A stretch of DNA of 64,000 bases, from assembly GCA_011523385.1 (NCBI GenBank), contig WTGX01000007.1:1-64000 (forward strand). The letters run 5' to 3'. Origin of the DNA: Nitrospira sp. GTDB lineage: Bacteria > Nitrospirota > Nitrospiria > Nitrospirales > UBA8639. The notes beneath the pieces were generated by a model. That model was not told where the DNA came from and did no database searches. It was given only the letters and a program-made list of their open reading frames with translations. Of this stretch, positions 1-9,741 are shown piece after piece (position 1 is the stretch's first letter; each line of letters starts with the position of its first letter). A program made the translations under genes and the position numbers.

Positions 1-161
1 CGTATGGCTGGGCCCCGGCCAGCCGGGATCTGGCGCTTGGCTGGCGCCTGCTGCCCACTAGGACCACGGCGGTGAGTCTGGATCTGACGGCTACGCACCG
101 GGAGGCGGCCCGGACCACGCCCGTGCAGGGCGTTGCCCTGAGTCTGACCCGCACCTGGTAG
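1..161 (+). CDS. C-terminal end of an autotransporter-like outer-membrane beta-barrel protein (5' truncated by window edge)
   Basis: Frame 3 is open from the window edge to a TAG at 159-161 and encodes about 52 residues not listed in the ORF track. The peptide alternates hydrophobic and polar residues in strands separated by short turns (LALGWRLLP, AVSLDLTATHREA, GVALSLTRTW) and ends in an aromatic residue, as the last strand of outer-membrane barrels does. The HREA...GVALSLTRTW pattern resembles the end of autotransporter-type barrels on large adhesins. Only the C-terminus is visible, so the passenger region and function are unknown. It is inferred to be a barrel from pattern alone. Confidence 0.55.
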   Translation, partial: YGWAPASRDLALGWRLLPTRTTAVSLDLTATHREAARTTPVQGVALSLTRTW

Positions 162-198
162 GGGGAGGTGAGACCGGGCTGGACTGTTTTCATACCAT

Positions 199-1119
199 CT
201 ATCGGCTTCCCACCTGCTCGCGGTACACCGACAGATACACGGCATCGGCTTTCTTCCTGCTCCACGGGAATCGGTATAACGTCCGGATCTGGCTGGAGTA
301 CTGACCGATATTGGCCCGCTGCCAGCGTCCTTTTTCAAAGTATCGCCTGCCCTCTTGATCCCTGAGAAAGCCCGCGATCCGCTCTTCCGCAAAAAAATCG
401 ACAGCCCAACTGTTCGTCCACGTCGGGCGGCACTGCCGGACGTAGTCATCGACCTGATAGAGCAAGGCTTGCAACTGTTCCAGGTCGGCCATGACGGATT
501 CATTGGTGAGGAGAAAGAGCAACTCATGGCCTTGAGGAACCTCGATGAAACCGATCGCGTCTTCCAAACGCCTGCAAGCCGGTTCATCCACGGCATAGAC
601 GTCCGGTTCGCCGGGATCGTCTTTCGGGATGAGCATGGTACGGGGAGCATCCCGTTTGCACACCAGGTGTAAAGAAGGATGGACACACGCCCATTCAAGC
701 CGGACACCGAATAGCCTGACGTCCTCCAACAGGGTCGGCATCCGCTGGTTCAAGACCAGCTTGCCTTGAACAGACTCGCCCGGGACCAGGCGGATGCCTT
801 GCGACCCGAACTTACCCGGAAACGAGTCCTGCTGAATAGGACTGTGCTGAGCGTCCATTCGAAACGCCGAAAGCCACCCGGCATCATTCGGGGGAAGCCA
901 GGGCAAGTCCCGGAGATTCACGGTTATGGGTTCCGGGTTGTTGTTGGTCAGATGAACATGAATTTCATAGATCCGTCCCGCGGGTTTCTTGAGAAACACG
1001 TCCATGGCCAGTGAAGTGCGGAATTCCCGTTCAGGCTCCACAGCCTGACCGGTCGAGACAGATAAACCACCCGGCAACCAGACACAGAATGCAAATAAAG
1101 CGCACAACATCCGTTTCAT
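199..1119 (-). CDS. Exported hypothetical protein
   Basis: The protein has a clear Sec signal peptide (MKRMLCALFAFCVWLPGG..., cleavage probably near TGQA) followed by about 280 soluble residues. I do not recognise the family. The N-terminal third looks beta-rich (LHV-type strands, IYEIHVHLTNNNPEPITVNL); the middle has scattered cysteines and the rest is mixed alpha/beta. The ORF track begins at a TTG at 1140, but ATG at 1119 directly precedes the signal peptide and has a G-rich stretch (GAGGGGG) upstream, so I prefer it. It is divergent from the TPR gene at 1277, with a hairpin repeat between them. Likely periplasmic or outer-membrane associated. Confidence 0.75.
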   Translation of the reverse strand: MKRMLCALFAFCVWLPGGLSVSTGQAVEPEREFRTSLAMDVFLKKPAGRIYEIHVHLTNNNPEPITVNLRDLPWLPPNDAGWLSAFRMDAQHSPIQQDSFPGKFGSQGIRLVPGESVQGKLVLNQRMPTLLEDVRLFGVRLEWACVHPSLHLVCKRDAPRTMLIPKDDPGEPDVYAVDEPACRRLEDAIGFIEVPQGHELLFLLTNESVMADLEQLQALLYQVDDYVRQCRPTWTNSWAVDFFAEERIAGFLRDQEGRRYFEKGRWQRANIGQYSSQIRTLYRFPWSRKKADAVYLSVYREQVGSR

Positions 1120-1140
1120 GGTGAAAGACAACCCCCTCAA

Positions 1141-1158
1141 TCCCCCTTATCAGGGGGA
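1141..1158. repeat. Short inverted repeat (TCCCCC/GGGGGA hairpin)
   Basis: TCCCCC-TTATCA-GGGGGA forms a six-base-pair perfect stem with a six-base loop in the divergent spacer between the exported hypothetical gene and the TPR gene. The C-rich string continues on its left (ACCCCCTCAA). Short stems of this form are often members of dispersed repeat families. No other exact copy was noticed in this window. Confidence 0.55.
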
Positions 1159-1276
1159 CGACAGAACTCCTCGCCCCCCCCTCACCTCTTCTTTTCACGT
1201 TTCTTTTCGCTATGGTACATTAAATAGAGACGGCTCGTGCAAAAATCTTCGTCCTGCGTGGAGCAGGCTTTCTTTC

Positions 1277-3004
1277 ATGAATAAACGTTCTGTCACAAAA
1301 TCTTTCGAGTGCTGCCTCACGATCATGCTCTGTATCATGCTTCTCTGGGCTGCCACGACGCAGACGTTCGCCGCCGGGCAACGAGACGAAGCGATCGAAG
1401 AGATCGCTGAACTTGCTGAAGCCGAGTGGCTCGACGGCAACCCCAGCGAGGCGTTGCACATCCTGGGTCCCGGGCTTGAAACTCATCCGAACGCCGTCAG
1501 GTTGCAAAAATTGCGGGGCGACATTCTAGCCACGGCGTCCCGTCGCCACCAGGAAGCCGTCGAAGCCTATGATGTGATACTCGACGAACACCCGGAATCC
1601 TTGGAAGTCCGCTGGGCCAAATGGAGCGTGTTACTCCGGGCGGGACAACAGGATCAGGCCATAGCCGAATTTCAACGAATCGCGCAACTGGATGTGAAAA
1701 ATCCTATTGTCGCACTCAGGCTGGCGCAGGAACTCCGAAAAGTCGATCGCCTGGAGGAATCCCTGGAGTGGTATAAAAAAGCCGTGGCTATGATCCCGGA
1801 CATGGTGGGGTGGCGGTTGGCACTTGCCCGGGCCAAGCTGGACGTCCTGGAGGGCCGCGGGGCACGGGACGAAGTTGAACACGTGCTGCGAATCGTCGAA
1901 CCCGGTTCTCCCGAAGAAGCGGCCGCCCACAGCCTGAGAGAGGTGATCTATGGAGCCACCAAAGAGCGGGGCCGGCGCTTCGAGCCGGTCCTGAGCCCGG
2001 GAGGGTCCGCTGAAGAGCGCAAGGCATGGTCCGCCATTCGCGCGGACGCATGGAGGCTCTTCGACGCGGGTCGCTATGCGGAAGCCGAGCCGGTCTATCG
2101 GAAAATCCTGGCTCTCAAACCCGGCGATTACACCGCCGTCCATGAACTGGGGATGACCTTACTGGGTCTCGACCGGTGCGAAGAAGCCATCAAGGTCTTT
2201 GAAAGCATGTCGGGGATGGACCCATCTGACGAAGTCTACGCAGACGCGTTTTTCCGGATCGGCCGCTGCCTGATGAAGATGGAAAAATGGACGGAAGCCC
2301 TCGCCTATTTTGAAATCCTTTATGACGCCGCCCTCGAATTCGATGAACAGACCAAGGAGGTCCCGCCCAAGGCCGACCTCAGGGTGCTGAACACGAAAAC
2401 CATCGCCATGTGGCTCAAACGGGTGAAGGAACACATTCCCGCGGATGAGATACCGAAACAGAATCCGTTGCTTCCCGCCGTCGATCCCAACGCCCCGGTC
2501 CCGATGACCGAAGAAGAACTGTATCACAAGATAGCGACGGAACGGCTGAATCCCGCACAACAGATCTACGCGAGGGCATCCCTGATGGGACGAGATGCCG
2601 ATTTCAGCATGTTTCGCTACGTCATTCCGGCCAACCGCGTCATGCGTGACGATCGCCCCACCGGCACCCATGAGTTTATCCCGATTGAGCCGCACGACAC
2701 GTTTCCGAATACCCGGGAAGAAATTTATCTGATGTTCGGGCTCGTAACCGCCTCCTATGACGAGATGCCGCTCAGCGTGGAATGTTTTCTCGAGACGCCA
2801 AAATCGAACGCGAACCAGATACCGTTGGCCCGGGACCAGGTCATCATGAACATGGGCGACCAGACCGGATACTTCATCATCACCCAGCCTGAATCAGGAT
2901 GGACACCCGGACTCCACCGGTGCGGGTTATACGTCGGCAGTGAACTATCGGCCTACACGCATTCGGACGAAATCCGGTTCCGCATCATCCCCGGAACTTC
3001 GTGA
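1277..3004 (+). CDS. Exported TPR-repeat protein with C-terminal beta-sandwich-like region
   Basis: Translation from ATG 1277 (residue 54 of the listed ORF) gives about 575 residues starting with a signal peptide (MNKRSVTKSFECCLTIMLCIMLLW...TFAAG). The first 53 listed residues read like non-coding sequence. Tetratricopeptide-type helical pairs recur from about residue 40 to 370 (for example AEPVYRKILALKPGDYTAVH and EEAIKVFESMSGMDPSDEVY). The last 130 residues (TREEIYLMFGLVTASYDEMPLSVECFLE...GLHRCGLYVGSELSAY) look beta-rich. TPR proteins usually scaffold complexes; the partner is unknown. It precedes the mlaC-like gene on the same strand by 132 bp and may be co-transcribed with it. Confidence 0.82.
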   Translation: MNKRSVTKSFECCLTIMLCIMLLWAATTQTFAAGQRDEAIEEIAELAEAEWLDGNPSEALHILGPGLETHPNAVRLQKLRGDILATASRRHQEAVEAYDVILDEHPESLEVRWAKWSVLLRAGQQDQAIAEFQRIAQLDVKNPIVALRLAQELRKVDRLEESLEWYKKAVAMIPDMVGWRLALARAKLDVLEGRGARDEVEHVLRIVEPGSPEEAAAHSLREVIYGATKERGRRFEPVLSPGGSAEERKAWSAIRADAWRLFDAGRYAEAEPVYRKILALKPGDYTAVHELGMTLLGLDRCEEAIKVFESMSGMDPSDEVYADAFFRIGRCLMKMEKWTEALAYFEILYDAALEFDEQTKEVPPKADLRVLNTKTIAMWLKRVKEHIPADEIPKQNPLLPAVDPNAPVPMTEEELYHKIATERLNPAQQIYARASLMGRDADFSMFRYVIPANRVMRDDRPTGTHEFIPIEPHDTFPNTREEIYLMFGLVTASYDEMPLSVECFLETPKSNANQIPLARDQVIMNMGDQTGYFIITQPESGWTPGLHRCGLYVGSELSAYTHSDEIRFRIIPGTS

Positions 3005-3136
3005 CCAAAACAGCCGCGTTTTTCTTCATGTGCGAGCTCGCATTCTTTCGCTTGCCGGGACAAAACGCAATCTGGTACTTCTTCGTTCGGCATTGATCTG
3101 GCCAAAACCGTTCAAACCGGCACCCAAAGACGCCCC

Positions 3137-3754
3137 ATGATTGATCTCTCAAGAAAGCCCCTGATAGGTGTCGTGGCATTCCTGGTCGTATGGGGATGCG
3201 GCGTCAACGCGTTCGCCGGCGAGGCAACCCACGTCGTCACCGAACTTCAGGAATCGATCATGACCATTATGAAAAAAGGACACGATCTCGGCTACACGGG
3301 CCGCTATCAAAGCATCTCTCCTGCGGTTGAAAAAACACACGACCTCGACACGATCGCCCGGCTGGTCGTCGGAAGACATTGGAAAGAGCTCGATGCAAAC
3401 CAACGTTCGGCCTTTATCGAGACCTTCAAAGACCTGAGCATCTCCATGTATGCGGGACGGTTCAAGGACTATGGCGGAGAGCAGTTCACCATTTTTTCAG
3501 AAACGTCCTTGAAAAGAGGAAATCGCAAACTGGTCACCAGCCACTTTGTGAAATCCGACGGCGAGAAAATCACCTTCAGCTATATCCTGCATCAGGTTCA
3601 CGACCAATGGAAAATCATCAGTGTCAGCGTCAACGGCGTCAGCGACATGGCCTTGAAACGCGCCGAATACGGGAGCATTCTGCGAAAAGACGGGTTCCCG
3701 ACCCTCATCGAACGCCTGAAAAACCAAATCGACAAGAACGCAAATGGACTCTAA
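3137..3754 (+). CDS. mlaC: MlaC/Ttg2D family periplasmic lipid-binding protein (possibly HpnM)
   Basis: The 205-residue protein has a signal peptide ending near VNAFAG and the Ttg2/MlaC domain (LDTIARLVVGRHWKELDANQ, then FKDLSISMYAGRF, VTSHFVKSDGEKITFSYILHQ, WKIISVSVNGVSDMALKRAEY). MlaC shuttles phospholipids between outer-membrane MlaA and an inner-membrane MCE transporter; the hopanoid-associated HpnM belongs to the same family. It is followed after 33 bp by mlaA on the same strand and faces an hpnN-like gene, so both readings are plausible. The Mla ABC transporter genes (mlaD/E/F) are not present in this window. Confidence 0.85.
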   Translation: MIDLSRKPLIGVVAFLVVWGCGVNAFAGEATHVVTELQESIMTIMKKGHDLGYTGRYQSISPAVEKTHDLDTIARLVVGRHWKELDANQRSAFIETFKDLSISMYAGRFKDYGGEQFTIFSETSLKRGNRKLVTSHFVKSDGEKITFSYILHQVHDQWKIISVSVNGVSDMALKRAEYGSILRKDGFPTLIERLKNQIDKNANGL

Positions 3755-3787
3755 GCGTCCCGAATCTCCGGCGGCTCAACGAGAAGC

Positions 3788-4576
3788 ATGACGAAGGCCA
3801 TCGACAAAACGCACGCGAATGCCGCCATACTGAGTGTGGCAGTCGGCTGGTTGGTATTCACCGTGCTGACGGGATGCGCGACCACGCCAACCGATACCGA
3901 GGCATCGGATTACGATCCGTTCGAGTCGGTGAATCGCCGAATACACGGGGTCAATGACATCGCCGATAGCTGGGTCGCCAAACCGGCGACCCAGGCTTAC
4001 GTTTCGTACACGCCACGGCCCATCCGGAACAGCGTCGCCAATTTCTTCGATAACGTGGTGTACCCCAACGTGATCCTGAATGATTTTCTTCAGGGCAAGG
4101 GGACCCAGGGAATCGAGGACTTGGGCCGGTTTCTCGTGAACACGACGTTCGGATTCCTGGGGATTTGGGACATGGCTACGCCTCTTGGGCTCGAAGCCCA
4201 CGAGGAAGACTTCGGGCAAACCCTTGCCGTGTGGGGGATGAAGGAGAGCACCTATCTGGTGCTACCGTTCATCGGGCCCAGCACCGTGAGAGATCTTCCG
4301 AATTTAGGCGTCACTGCCGTCACCAACATCCTGTTCTATGTGCCCAATCCATACGTGGTCCCCGTGGCCCTCCTGGGGTTCATCGACTATCGGGCGGGCG
4401 TGGACGAGGCCGTCACGTTTCGGGACGCAACCGCGGTCGAACCGTATCTCTTTACGCGCGAAGCATACCGGCACCATCGGAGATTCCTGATCTACGACGG
4501 CAATCCTCCCATCGATGAAAACTTCCTGATTGACGATCCCCTTGACTATCCTCAAATGGAAGAACCCCTACGTTAG
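3788..4576 (+). CDS. mlaA: MlaA (VacJ) outer-membrane lipoprotein
   Basis: The 262-residue protein has a lipoprotein signal with lipobox VLTGC. The MlaA domain follows: YDPFESVNRRIHGVND, PRPIRNSVANFFDNVVYPNVILNDFLQGK, GRFLVNTTFGFLGIWDMATPLGL, EEDFGQTLAVWGMKESTYLVLPFIGPSTVRD. In the Mla system this protein sits in the outer membrane and removes mislocalised phospholipid from the outer leaflet, handing it to MlaC. The start ATG at 3788 has a GAGAAG ribosome site just upstream. The gene lies directly downstream of mlaC-like, and its last four bases overlap the convergent hpnN-like gene. Confidence 0.93.
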   Translation: MTKAIDKTHANAAILSVAVGWLVFTVLTGCATTPTDTEASDYDPFESVNRRIHGVNDIADSWVAKPATQAYVSYTPRPIRNSVANFFDNVVYPNVILNDFLQGKGTQGIEDLGRFLVNTTFGFLGIWDMATPLGLEAHEEDFGQTLAVWGMKESTYLVLPFIGPSTVRDLPNLGVTAVTNILFYVPNPYVVPVALLGFIDYRAGVDEAVTFRDATAVEPYLFTREAYRHHRRFLIYDGNPPIDENFLIDDPLDYPQMEEPLR

Positions 4577-7233
4577 TGGCCGGGGCCCGTACCCCACTGC
4601 TCGATTTCGGCCAGGAGCGCCGGAAGGATCACCAGGGCGCAGACCAGGGCCAGGATCAGCACCACCACCAGCAGGACACCAAGACTGGCCATGCCCGGAT
4701 GAGGCGAGAACCCGAGCGCGCCGAAGGACGCCATCGTGGTCAGGGCGCTGAAGAGCACGGCTTGGGACGTGCTGCTCCGCAGGACCCGAACGATGGAACG
4801 CGAGCCGGCTTCCCGTCTCCGCAGGATCAGGTAGATGCCGAAAGCGATCCCCAGCCCAAGCACCAGGGGCAGGGCGACCACGTTGGCCAAATTCAGGGGA
4901 ATGTCCAGCGCCAGGCACGTCGCTACCGTGAACAGCAGCGTCAGGAGCAGCGGCAAAAGGACGAAAAGGGTTTCGCCCAGTCGTCGCAAGACCACGAACA
5001 GCAGCAGGGCGGACAGCGCGACGGCCAGGACGGTCGCTTGCACGCAAGCGTCGATGACGGTTTGTCCGCCTTCCAGAATGCTCACGGGCGACCCGATCGC
5101 CCCGGGCGCGTGTTGCCGCACGCTGGTCACAAACCGGCTGAGCGCCCGGTTTCCCTCGACGTTCTCAGCGGGAAAGACCTCCACCCTGGTCCGGCCGTCT
5201 TGCGCCGAATAGTGACTCGTCAGACTTCGCGGCAACGTCGCCGGCGTGATCTCATCCGGCAACAGCAGTTTTCTCAATCGTTCGAGCCACTGCGGGAACT
5301 CGCCCAACAGCCGCGCGCGAAGGTCAGGTACGAAACGGGTCGATCCACGCGCGTCGTCCAACAGGCCGTCGATCGCCTGCCCGAGGGTCTCCAGGTTCCG
5401 GGCCAGTTCACCCTGCCGGTTAGCAGATGCCTGCGCGTCGAGGGCAGCGCGAAACTCCTGCATGGCCCGCACTTCTTCGTCGTCGCCGGGCGGCTCGATA
5501 GCTTGCTGCGGGATAAGGACGGGTTCCAGCACCAACGCCATTTCGTCGATAATAGCCAACTTTTCTTCCTGGTCGCCGGGCACGAAACTGGACAGCGTGA
5601 GGACCCGGTCGACTTCCGGCACCGTCCGGATTCGATTCGCCAAGGCATCGGCGGCCGGGAGATTCTCGGCCAACACCTGGATGACGTAGGGAGAGGTGTC
5701 CGGGTCTTCCAGTAATTCCTGAAAGGTGGACACGCTTTCGGTGGACGGATCCCGAAGGTGCAAGGCGTTGAAATCGAACGGCAACCGTGGCACCGCGGTG
5801 GCCGCGACGATCGTCGCGGGGACCAGAAGCCCGAGGATCACCCGCCGGTAGCGGATAACCGCACCCGGCACCGGATCTTCCCGTGGAGGCTCTTCCGTGA
5901 TTTTCGTGGGACTCTCAAGGCGGGATCGGGAAAGCGTGAATACGGTCAGTAGCGCCGGGAACAACGTGAGGTTCGCAAAGAGGGCGATAAACATGCCGAC
6001 CCCGGCAATGAGCCCCATTTCCGCAAACCCTCGATATGACGTGGGAAGGAAGGAGAAAAAACTCAGGGCCGCGGCCACCGCCGCGAGCGTCAGAGCCCCA
6101 CCGACCCCGGCGACCGCACGCCGTAGGGCTGCCTCGTGATCGCCGACGCGGTGAAGCTCTTCACGATACCGCAGCCCGAACTGGATCCCGAAATCCACCC
6201 CAAGCCCGATGAACAACACTGGCACGGATGCGGAAATGAAGTTCAGGGAGCCGATGGCTACGACCACGAAGAAGGCCGTCCACAATAAACCCGCCACCAG
6301 CGTACACAGCATCGCCCCCACGAGCCGCAGGGAGCGAAGCCCGGCAATCAATACGAACGACACCAGGACCAGCGACAACCCCGCGGCCAACCCGATGCCC
6401 CGGGCAACCGTCTCCCGCTCTTCCGCTTCGATCGGAATGGGACCCGTCAGCCGGATTCGGACGTCGAACCGCTCTTCAAGCTCGGCATCCTGCCGGCGAA
6501 GGAATTCCAGCGGACCATCGGCCGCTTCCAAGCTCGAATAGTCCAGCCGCGCTTTCGCCAGCAAAAACCCGCGCGACGGATCGCCTTTACCCGTCACGTC
6601 TTCGAGCATGGTCTGCTTCCAGGACGATGTTGGAGGCGCCCCGAGCCGTTGCGCGTCGATGGCTTCGCTCAAGAGGGTAAACGCATCGGCCAGGACCTTC
6701 TGCTGCTCGGGCGTGGGCTCCTCTTCCAATGCCAGGGTAAGGATGGAAAAGAATCCGCGCAGGCTGGGATCCTGCACAAGCGTCCCCAGGAACGGAGACC
6801 ATTCAGCAAGACGTTCATCCAATCTCCAGAGTTCCTCCACGTCGAAATACAGCAGACCGTACTTGTCGAAAAATTCGTCCTGTTGAGGTTGATACACCGA
6901 TTCGAACAATGAAGGGCGTTGTTCCAGAAGCCCGGCCAATTCATGAACCGCATCGCGCCTGCGCTCCGCGGAACCCTGGTCCACGACGACCAGGATCAGA
7001 TCGTCGAGTTGCGGAAACGCGGCGTAGAAGTCCCGTTGCAATTGCCTGAAGGGCAAGTTCGGATCCAATAAATGGACGGGGTCCGTATCAAGTGTCAGGT
7101 TCTTCGCAGTATACACGGCGGACAGGCCCGTGGCGGCGAGGACTCCGATCACGACCCACATGGCCGTCCGCCGGCAGGCATCCACCAACCGGACCAGGAA
7201 AGCCTGGTACCCGCGGCCTATCTGATCAAACAT
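4573..7233 (-). CDS. hpnN: HpnN-like MMPL/RND family transporter
   Basis: This 886-residue protein has two RND/MMPL halves. Each has one N-terminal membrane helix, a large periplasmic loop, and five further helices (around residues 275-450 and 710-880). The first loop carries LDTDPVHLLDPNLPFRQLQRDF and the adjacent DDLILVVVD, typical of hopanoid-biosynthesis-associated HpnN. The second half has the matching FNALHLRDPSTESVSTFQELL. Known HpnN proteins move hopanoids to the outer membrane. No squalene-hopene cyclase is in the window, so the cargo is inferred. It lies 35 bp downstream of the copper ATPase gene on the same strand and meets mlaA tail to tail. Confidence 0.85.
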   Translation of the reverse strand: MFDQIGRGYQAFLVRLVDACRRTAMWVVIGVLAATGLSAVYTAKNLTLDTDPVHLLDPNLPFRQLQRDFYAAFPQLDDLILVVVDQGSAERRRDAVHELAGLLEQRPSLFESVYQPQQDEFFDKYGLLYFDVEELWRLDERLAEWSPFLGTLVQDPSLRGFFSILTLALEEEPTPEQQKVLADAFTLLSEAIDAQRLGAPPTSSWKQTMLEDVTGKGDPSRGFLLAKARLDYSSLEAADGPLEFLRRQDAELEERFDVRIRLTGPIPIEAEERETVARGIGLAAGLSLVLVSFVLIAGLRSLRLVGAMLCTLVAGLLWTAFFVVVAIGSLNFISASVPVLFIGLGVDFGIQFGLRYREELHRVGDHEAALRRAVAGVGGALTLAAVAAALSFFSFLPTSYRGFAEMGLIAGVGMFIALFANLTLFPALLTVFTLSRSRLESPTKITEEPPREDPVPGAVIRYRRVILGLLVPATIVAATAVPRLPFDFNALHLRDPSTESVSTFQELLEDPDTSPYVIQVLAENLPAADALANRIRTVPEVDRVLTLSSFVPGDQEEKLAIIDEMALVLEPVLIPQQAIEPPGDDEEVRAMQEFRAALDAQASANRQGELARNLETLGQAIDGLLDDARGSTRFVPDLRARLLGEFPQWLERLRKLLLPDEITPATLPRSLTSHYSAQDGRTRVEVFPAENVEGNRALSRFVTSVRQHAPGAIGSPVSILEGGQTVIDACVQATVLAVALSALLLFVVLRRLGETLFVLLPLLLTLLFTVATCLALDIPLNLANVVALPLVLGLGIAFGIYLILRRREAGSRSIVRVLRSSTSQAVLFSALTTMASFGALGFSPHPGMASLGVLLVVVLILALVCALVILPALLAEIEQWGTGPGH

Positions 7234-7268
7234 GCACGCTCACGATGGAAATGACTCCAAGGGAATCG

Positions 7269-9644
7269 TTACAACCTCAATCGTCTGAGCCGTAACGCAT
7301 TGGCGATGACCGACACCGAACTGAACGTCATGGCGACGCTGGCGACGATGGGGCTCAGGAGAAGCCCAAAGAATGGATAGAGGACACCCGCGGCAATAGG
7401 CACCCCCAGCGAATTATAAACAAACGCGAAGAAAAGGTTTTGCCTGATATTCTTCATCATGGCCTTGCTGAGGGTCCGGGCACGGGCCACGCCCAGAAGG
7501 TCGCCTTTCACCAGGGTAATGCCCGCACTTTCCATCGCCACGTCAGTGCCCGTTCCCATGGCAATGCCCACGTCGGCCTCGGCAAGGGCCGGGGCATCGT
7601 TGATGCCGTCTCCGGCCATGGCCACCACGTGACCGTTCTTCTGGAAGCGTTTCACGATCTGGTGTTTGTGTTCGGGAAGGACCTCGGCCTGAACGTGTTG
7701 CAACCCGAGTTGCCGCCCCACGGCTTCGGCGGTCAGTCGATGATCGCCCGTGACCATGACGATGTTGAGACCTTCGCGTTTCAGGACGTCCACCGCCTTG
7801 GCCGTCGTGGGCTTGACCGGATCGACGACGCCGATGAGACCGGCCGGCTGCCCGTCGACCGCCACCAACACCACGGTTTGCCCTTCTTCACAAAGAGCCT
7901 CACCTTGTTTGTGAAGTTCCAGCAATTGTTTCGACGGCAGGCCCATGTCCCGTTCGAGAAATGATCGATTACCCAATGCCACGACCTTCCCATCCACCCG
8001 ACCTTCGACGCCTTCACCTGTCTGCGAACGAAATTCTTCAACCCCACTGAGCGCAAATCCCCGCGCCTGTGCCCCGGCCACGATGGCCGAGGCCAAGGGG
8101 TGTTCGCTGACTCGTTCGACGCTGGCCGCCAATTGGAGCAGCCCCGCCTCACTGAATCCCTGTGCAGGAACGACCGACCGCAGAACGGGCTTCCCTTCCG
8201 TCAACGTGCCGGTCTTGTCCACCACCAGCATGGTCACCTTGTTCAATCGTTCAAGGGCTTCGGCATTTTTAATGAGAACGCCCGCAATGGCGCCGCGTCC
8301 CATGCCGACCATAACGGACATGGGCGTGGCCAACCCGAGCGCACAGGGGCAGGCGATGATCAGCACGGCCACGGCGTTGATCAGGGCATACGCCAGGCTA
8401 GGCTCCGGCCCGATACTCGCCCACACGCCAAACGTCACGGCCGCCCCCAACACCACGACCGGGACAAAATACCCGGCCACGACGTCGGCCACCCGCTGGA
8501 TGGGTGCGCGACTGCGTTGCGCCTCGCTCACCATGCTGACGATCTGCGCCAGTATGGTTTCCTGGCCGACGCGTCCGGCTTCCATCAACACGGTGCCGGT
8601 TCCATTGATCGTGCCCCCGATCACCCAATCCCCCGGCCGCTTTTCAATCGGAATGGCTTCGCCCGTGACCATGGATTCATCCACCGAGGTTGAGCCTTCG
8701 AGGATCTCCCCATCCACGGCGACCTTTTCTCCGGGACGAACTCGCAGACGCTGACCGGCATGGACCTGGTCCAACGGAATCTCCTCTTCCCGGTTGTCGT
8801 TCCACACGACCCTTGCAGTCTTGGGCGCCAATCCGAGAAGGGCTTTGAGCGCCCCCGTGGTGCGACGCCGTGCCCGAAGTTCCAAAACCTGGCCCAAGGC
8901 CACCAGGACGATGATGATCGCTGCGGCTTCGAAGTACACGGGGACGTCACCGGCCGGGTTGCGGAAGGCTTCCGGGAACAGGCCGGGCACAATCGTTGCC
9001 GCGGCGCTCGAGAGATAGGCCGCTCCGGTGCCCATGGCGATGAGGGTAAACATGTTCAGGCGGCGATTGACGATGGAGGCCCACCCGCGCTGAAAGAACG
9101 GCCACCCCACCCAGCCCACCACGGGCGTGGCCAGGACAAACTGCAACCAATTGGACCATCGGGGAGCAAGGACGTCATGCAAGGGCTGGCCGGGAATCAC
9201 GTGAGCCATGGCCAGCACCAGCACGGGCAACGCCAGAACCAGCCCGGTCCAAAACCGGCGGGTCATGTCCACCAGTTCGGGATTGGCCTCGTCGTCTGCC
9301 GTCACCGTCCGCGGCTCAAGCGCCATGCCACAGAACGGGCAGGCTGCGGGTGTCTCCGACACCACGTCGGGACACATCGGGCAGATATAGTCGGTCCCCG
9401 GCGAGGCCGGCGCACCCTCCATGGCCTGCGTGTACTTGCCGCGCAGATACCCGTCCGAATCACTCCGAAACCGTTCCTCACACCGGGGATGGCAGAAATA
9501 ATACGTCGTTCCTGCGTAGTCGTACGTGCCCGCGGCGGACAGCGGATCCACCATCATTCCACACACCGGGTCCCGGACCGGGGGCACACTGGCCATCATG
9601 AGTTCGCGGCGTTTGGAATTTTTCAGGGATGGGTCGGGCGGCAC
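7269..9644 (-). CDS. copA: Copper-type P1B ATPase with N-terminal YHS and heavy-metal-binding domains
   Basis: This 791-residue heavy-metal P-type ATPase has a YHS domain ([19 protein letters not shown]...[10 protein letters not shown], about 24-67) and a zinc-ribbon-like metal-binding segment ([20 protein letters not shown], about 86-106) in place of an HMA domain. Catalytic motifs are all present: TGEAIP actuator loop, CPC membrane metal site ([11 protein letters not shown]), phosphorylation site DKTGTLT, HP motif ([10 protein letters not shown]) and hinge [10 protein letters not shown]. It likely exports Cu(I) from the cytoplasm, ATP-driven. The GTG start at 9644 is supported by AGAGGGG eight bases upstream; the alternative ATG at 9599 lacks a clear ribosome site. 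Confidence 0.93.
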   Translation of the reverse strand: MPPDPSLKNSKRRELMMASVPPVRDPVCGMMVDPLSAAGTYDYAGTTYYFCHPRCEERFRSDSDGYLRGKYTQAMEGAPASPGTDYICPMCPDVVSETPAACPFCGMALEPRTVTADDEANPELVDMTRRFWTGLVLALPVLVLAMAHVIPGQPLHDVLAPRWSNWLQFVLATPVVGWVGWPFFQRGWASIVNRRLNMFTLIAMGTGAAYLSSAAATIVPGLFPEAFRNPAGDVPVYFEAAAIIIVLVALGQVLELRARRRTTGALKALLGLAPKTARVVWNDNREEEIPLDQVHAGQRLRVRPGEKVAVDGEILEGSTSVDESMVTGEAIPIEKRPGDWVIGGTINGTGTVLMEAGRVGQETILAQIVSMVSEAQRSRAPIQRVADVVAGYFVPVVVLGAAVTFGVWASIGPEPSLAYALINAVAVLIIACPCALGLATPMSVMVGMGRGAIAGVLIKNAEALERLNKVTMLVVDKTGTLTEGKPVLRSVVPAQGFSEAGLLQLAASVERVSEHPLASAIVAGAQARGFALSGVEEFRSQTGEGVEGRVDGKVVALGNRSFLERDMGLPSKQLLELHKQGEALCEEGQTVVLVAVDGQPAGLIGVVDPVKPTTAKAVDVLKREGLNIVMVTGDHRLTAEAVGRQLGLQHVQAEVLPEHKHQIVKRFQKNGHVVAMAGDGINDAPALAEADVGIAMGTGTDVAMESAGITLVKGDLLGVARARTLSKAMMKNIRQNLFFAFVYNSLGVPIAAGVLYPFFGLLLSPIVASVAMTFSSVSVIANALRLRRLRL

Positions 9645-9741
9645 GCGATGATCCCCTCTGAACGGATAGATCGCTCCTGAGAGCCTTATAGTACGATCAT
9701 ACCGGTTCCCGAAATGTGTGTCATCCCTGCCTTCTCATTGA

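Noticed and set aside
4576-5715. 379-residue plus-strand ORF
   Set aside because: Antisense to the HpnN-like transporter; Gln/Arg/His-rich low-complexity product typical of shadow frames in GC-rich genes.
8760-9680. 306-residue plus-strand ORF
   Set aside because: Antisense to the copper ATPase, which has every catalytic motif.
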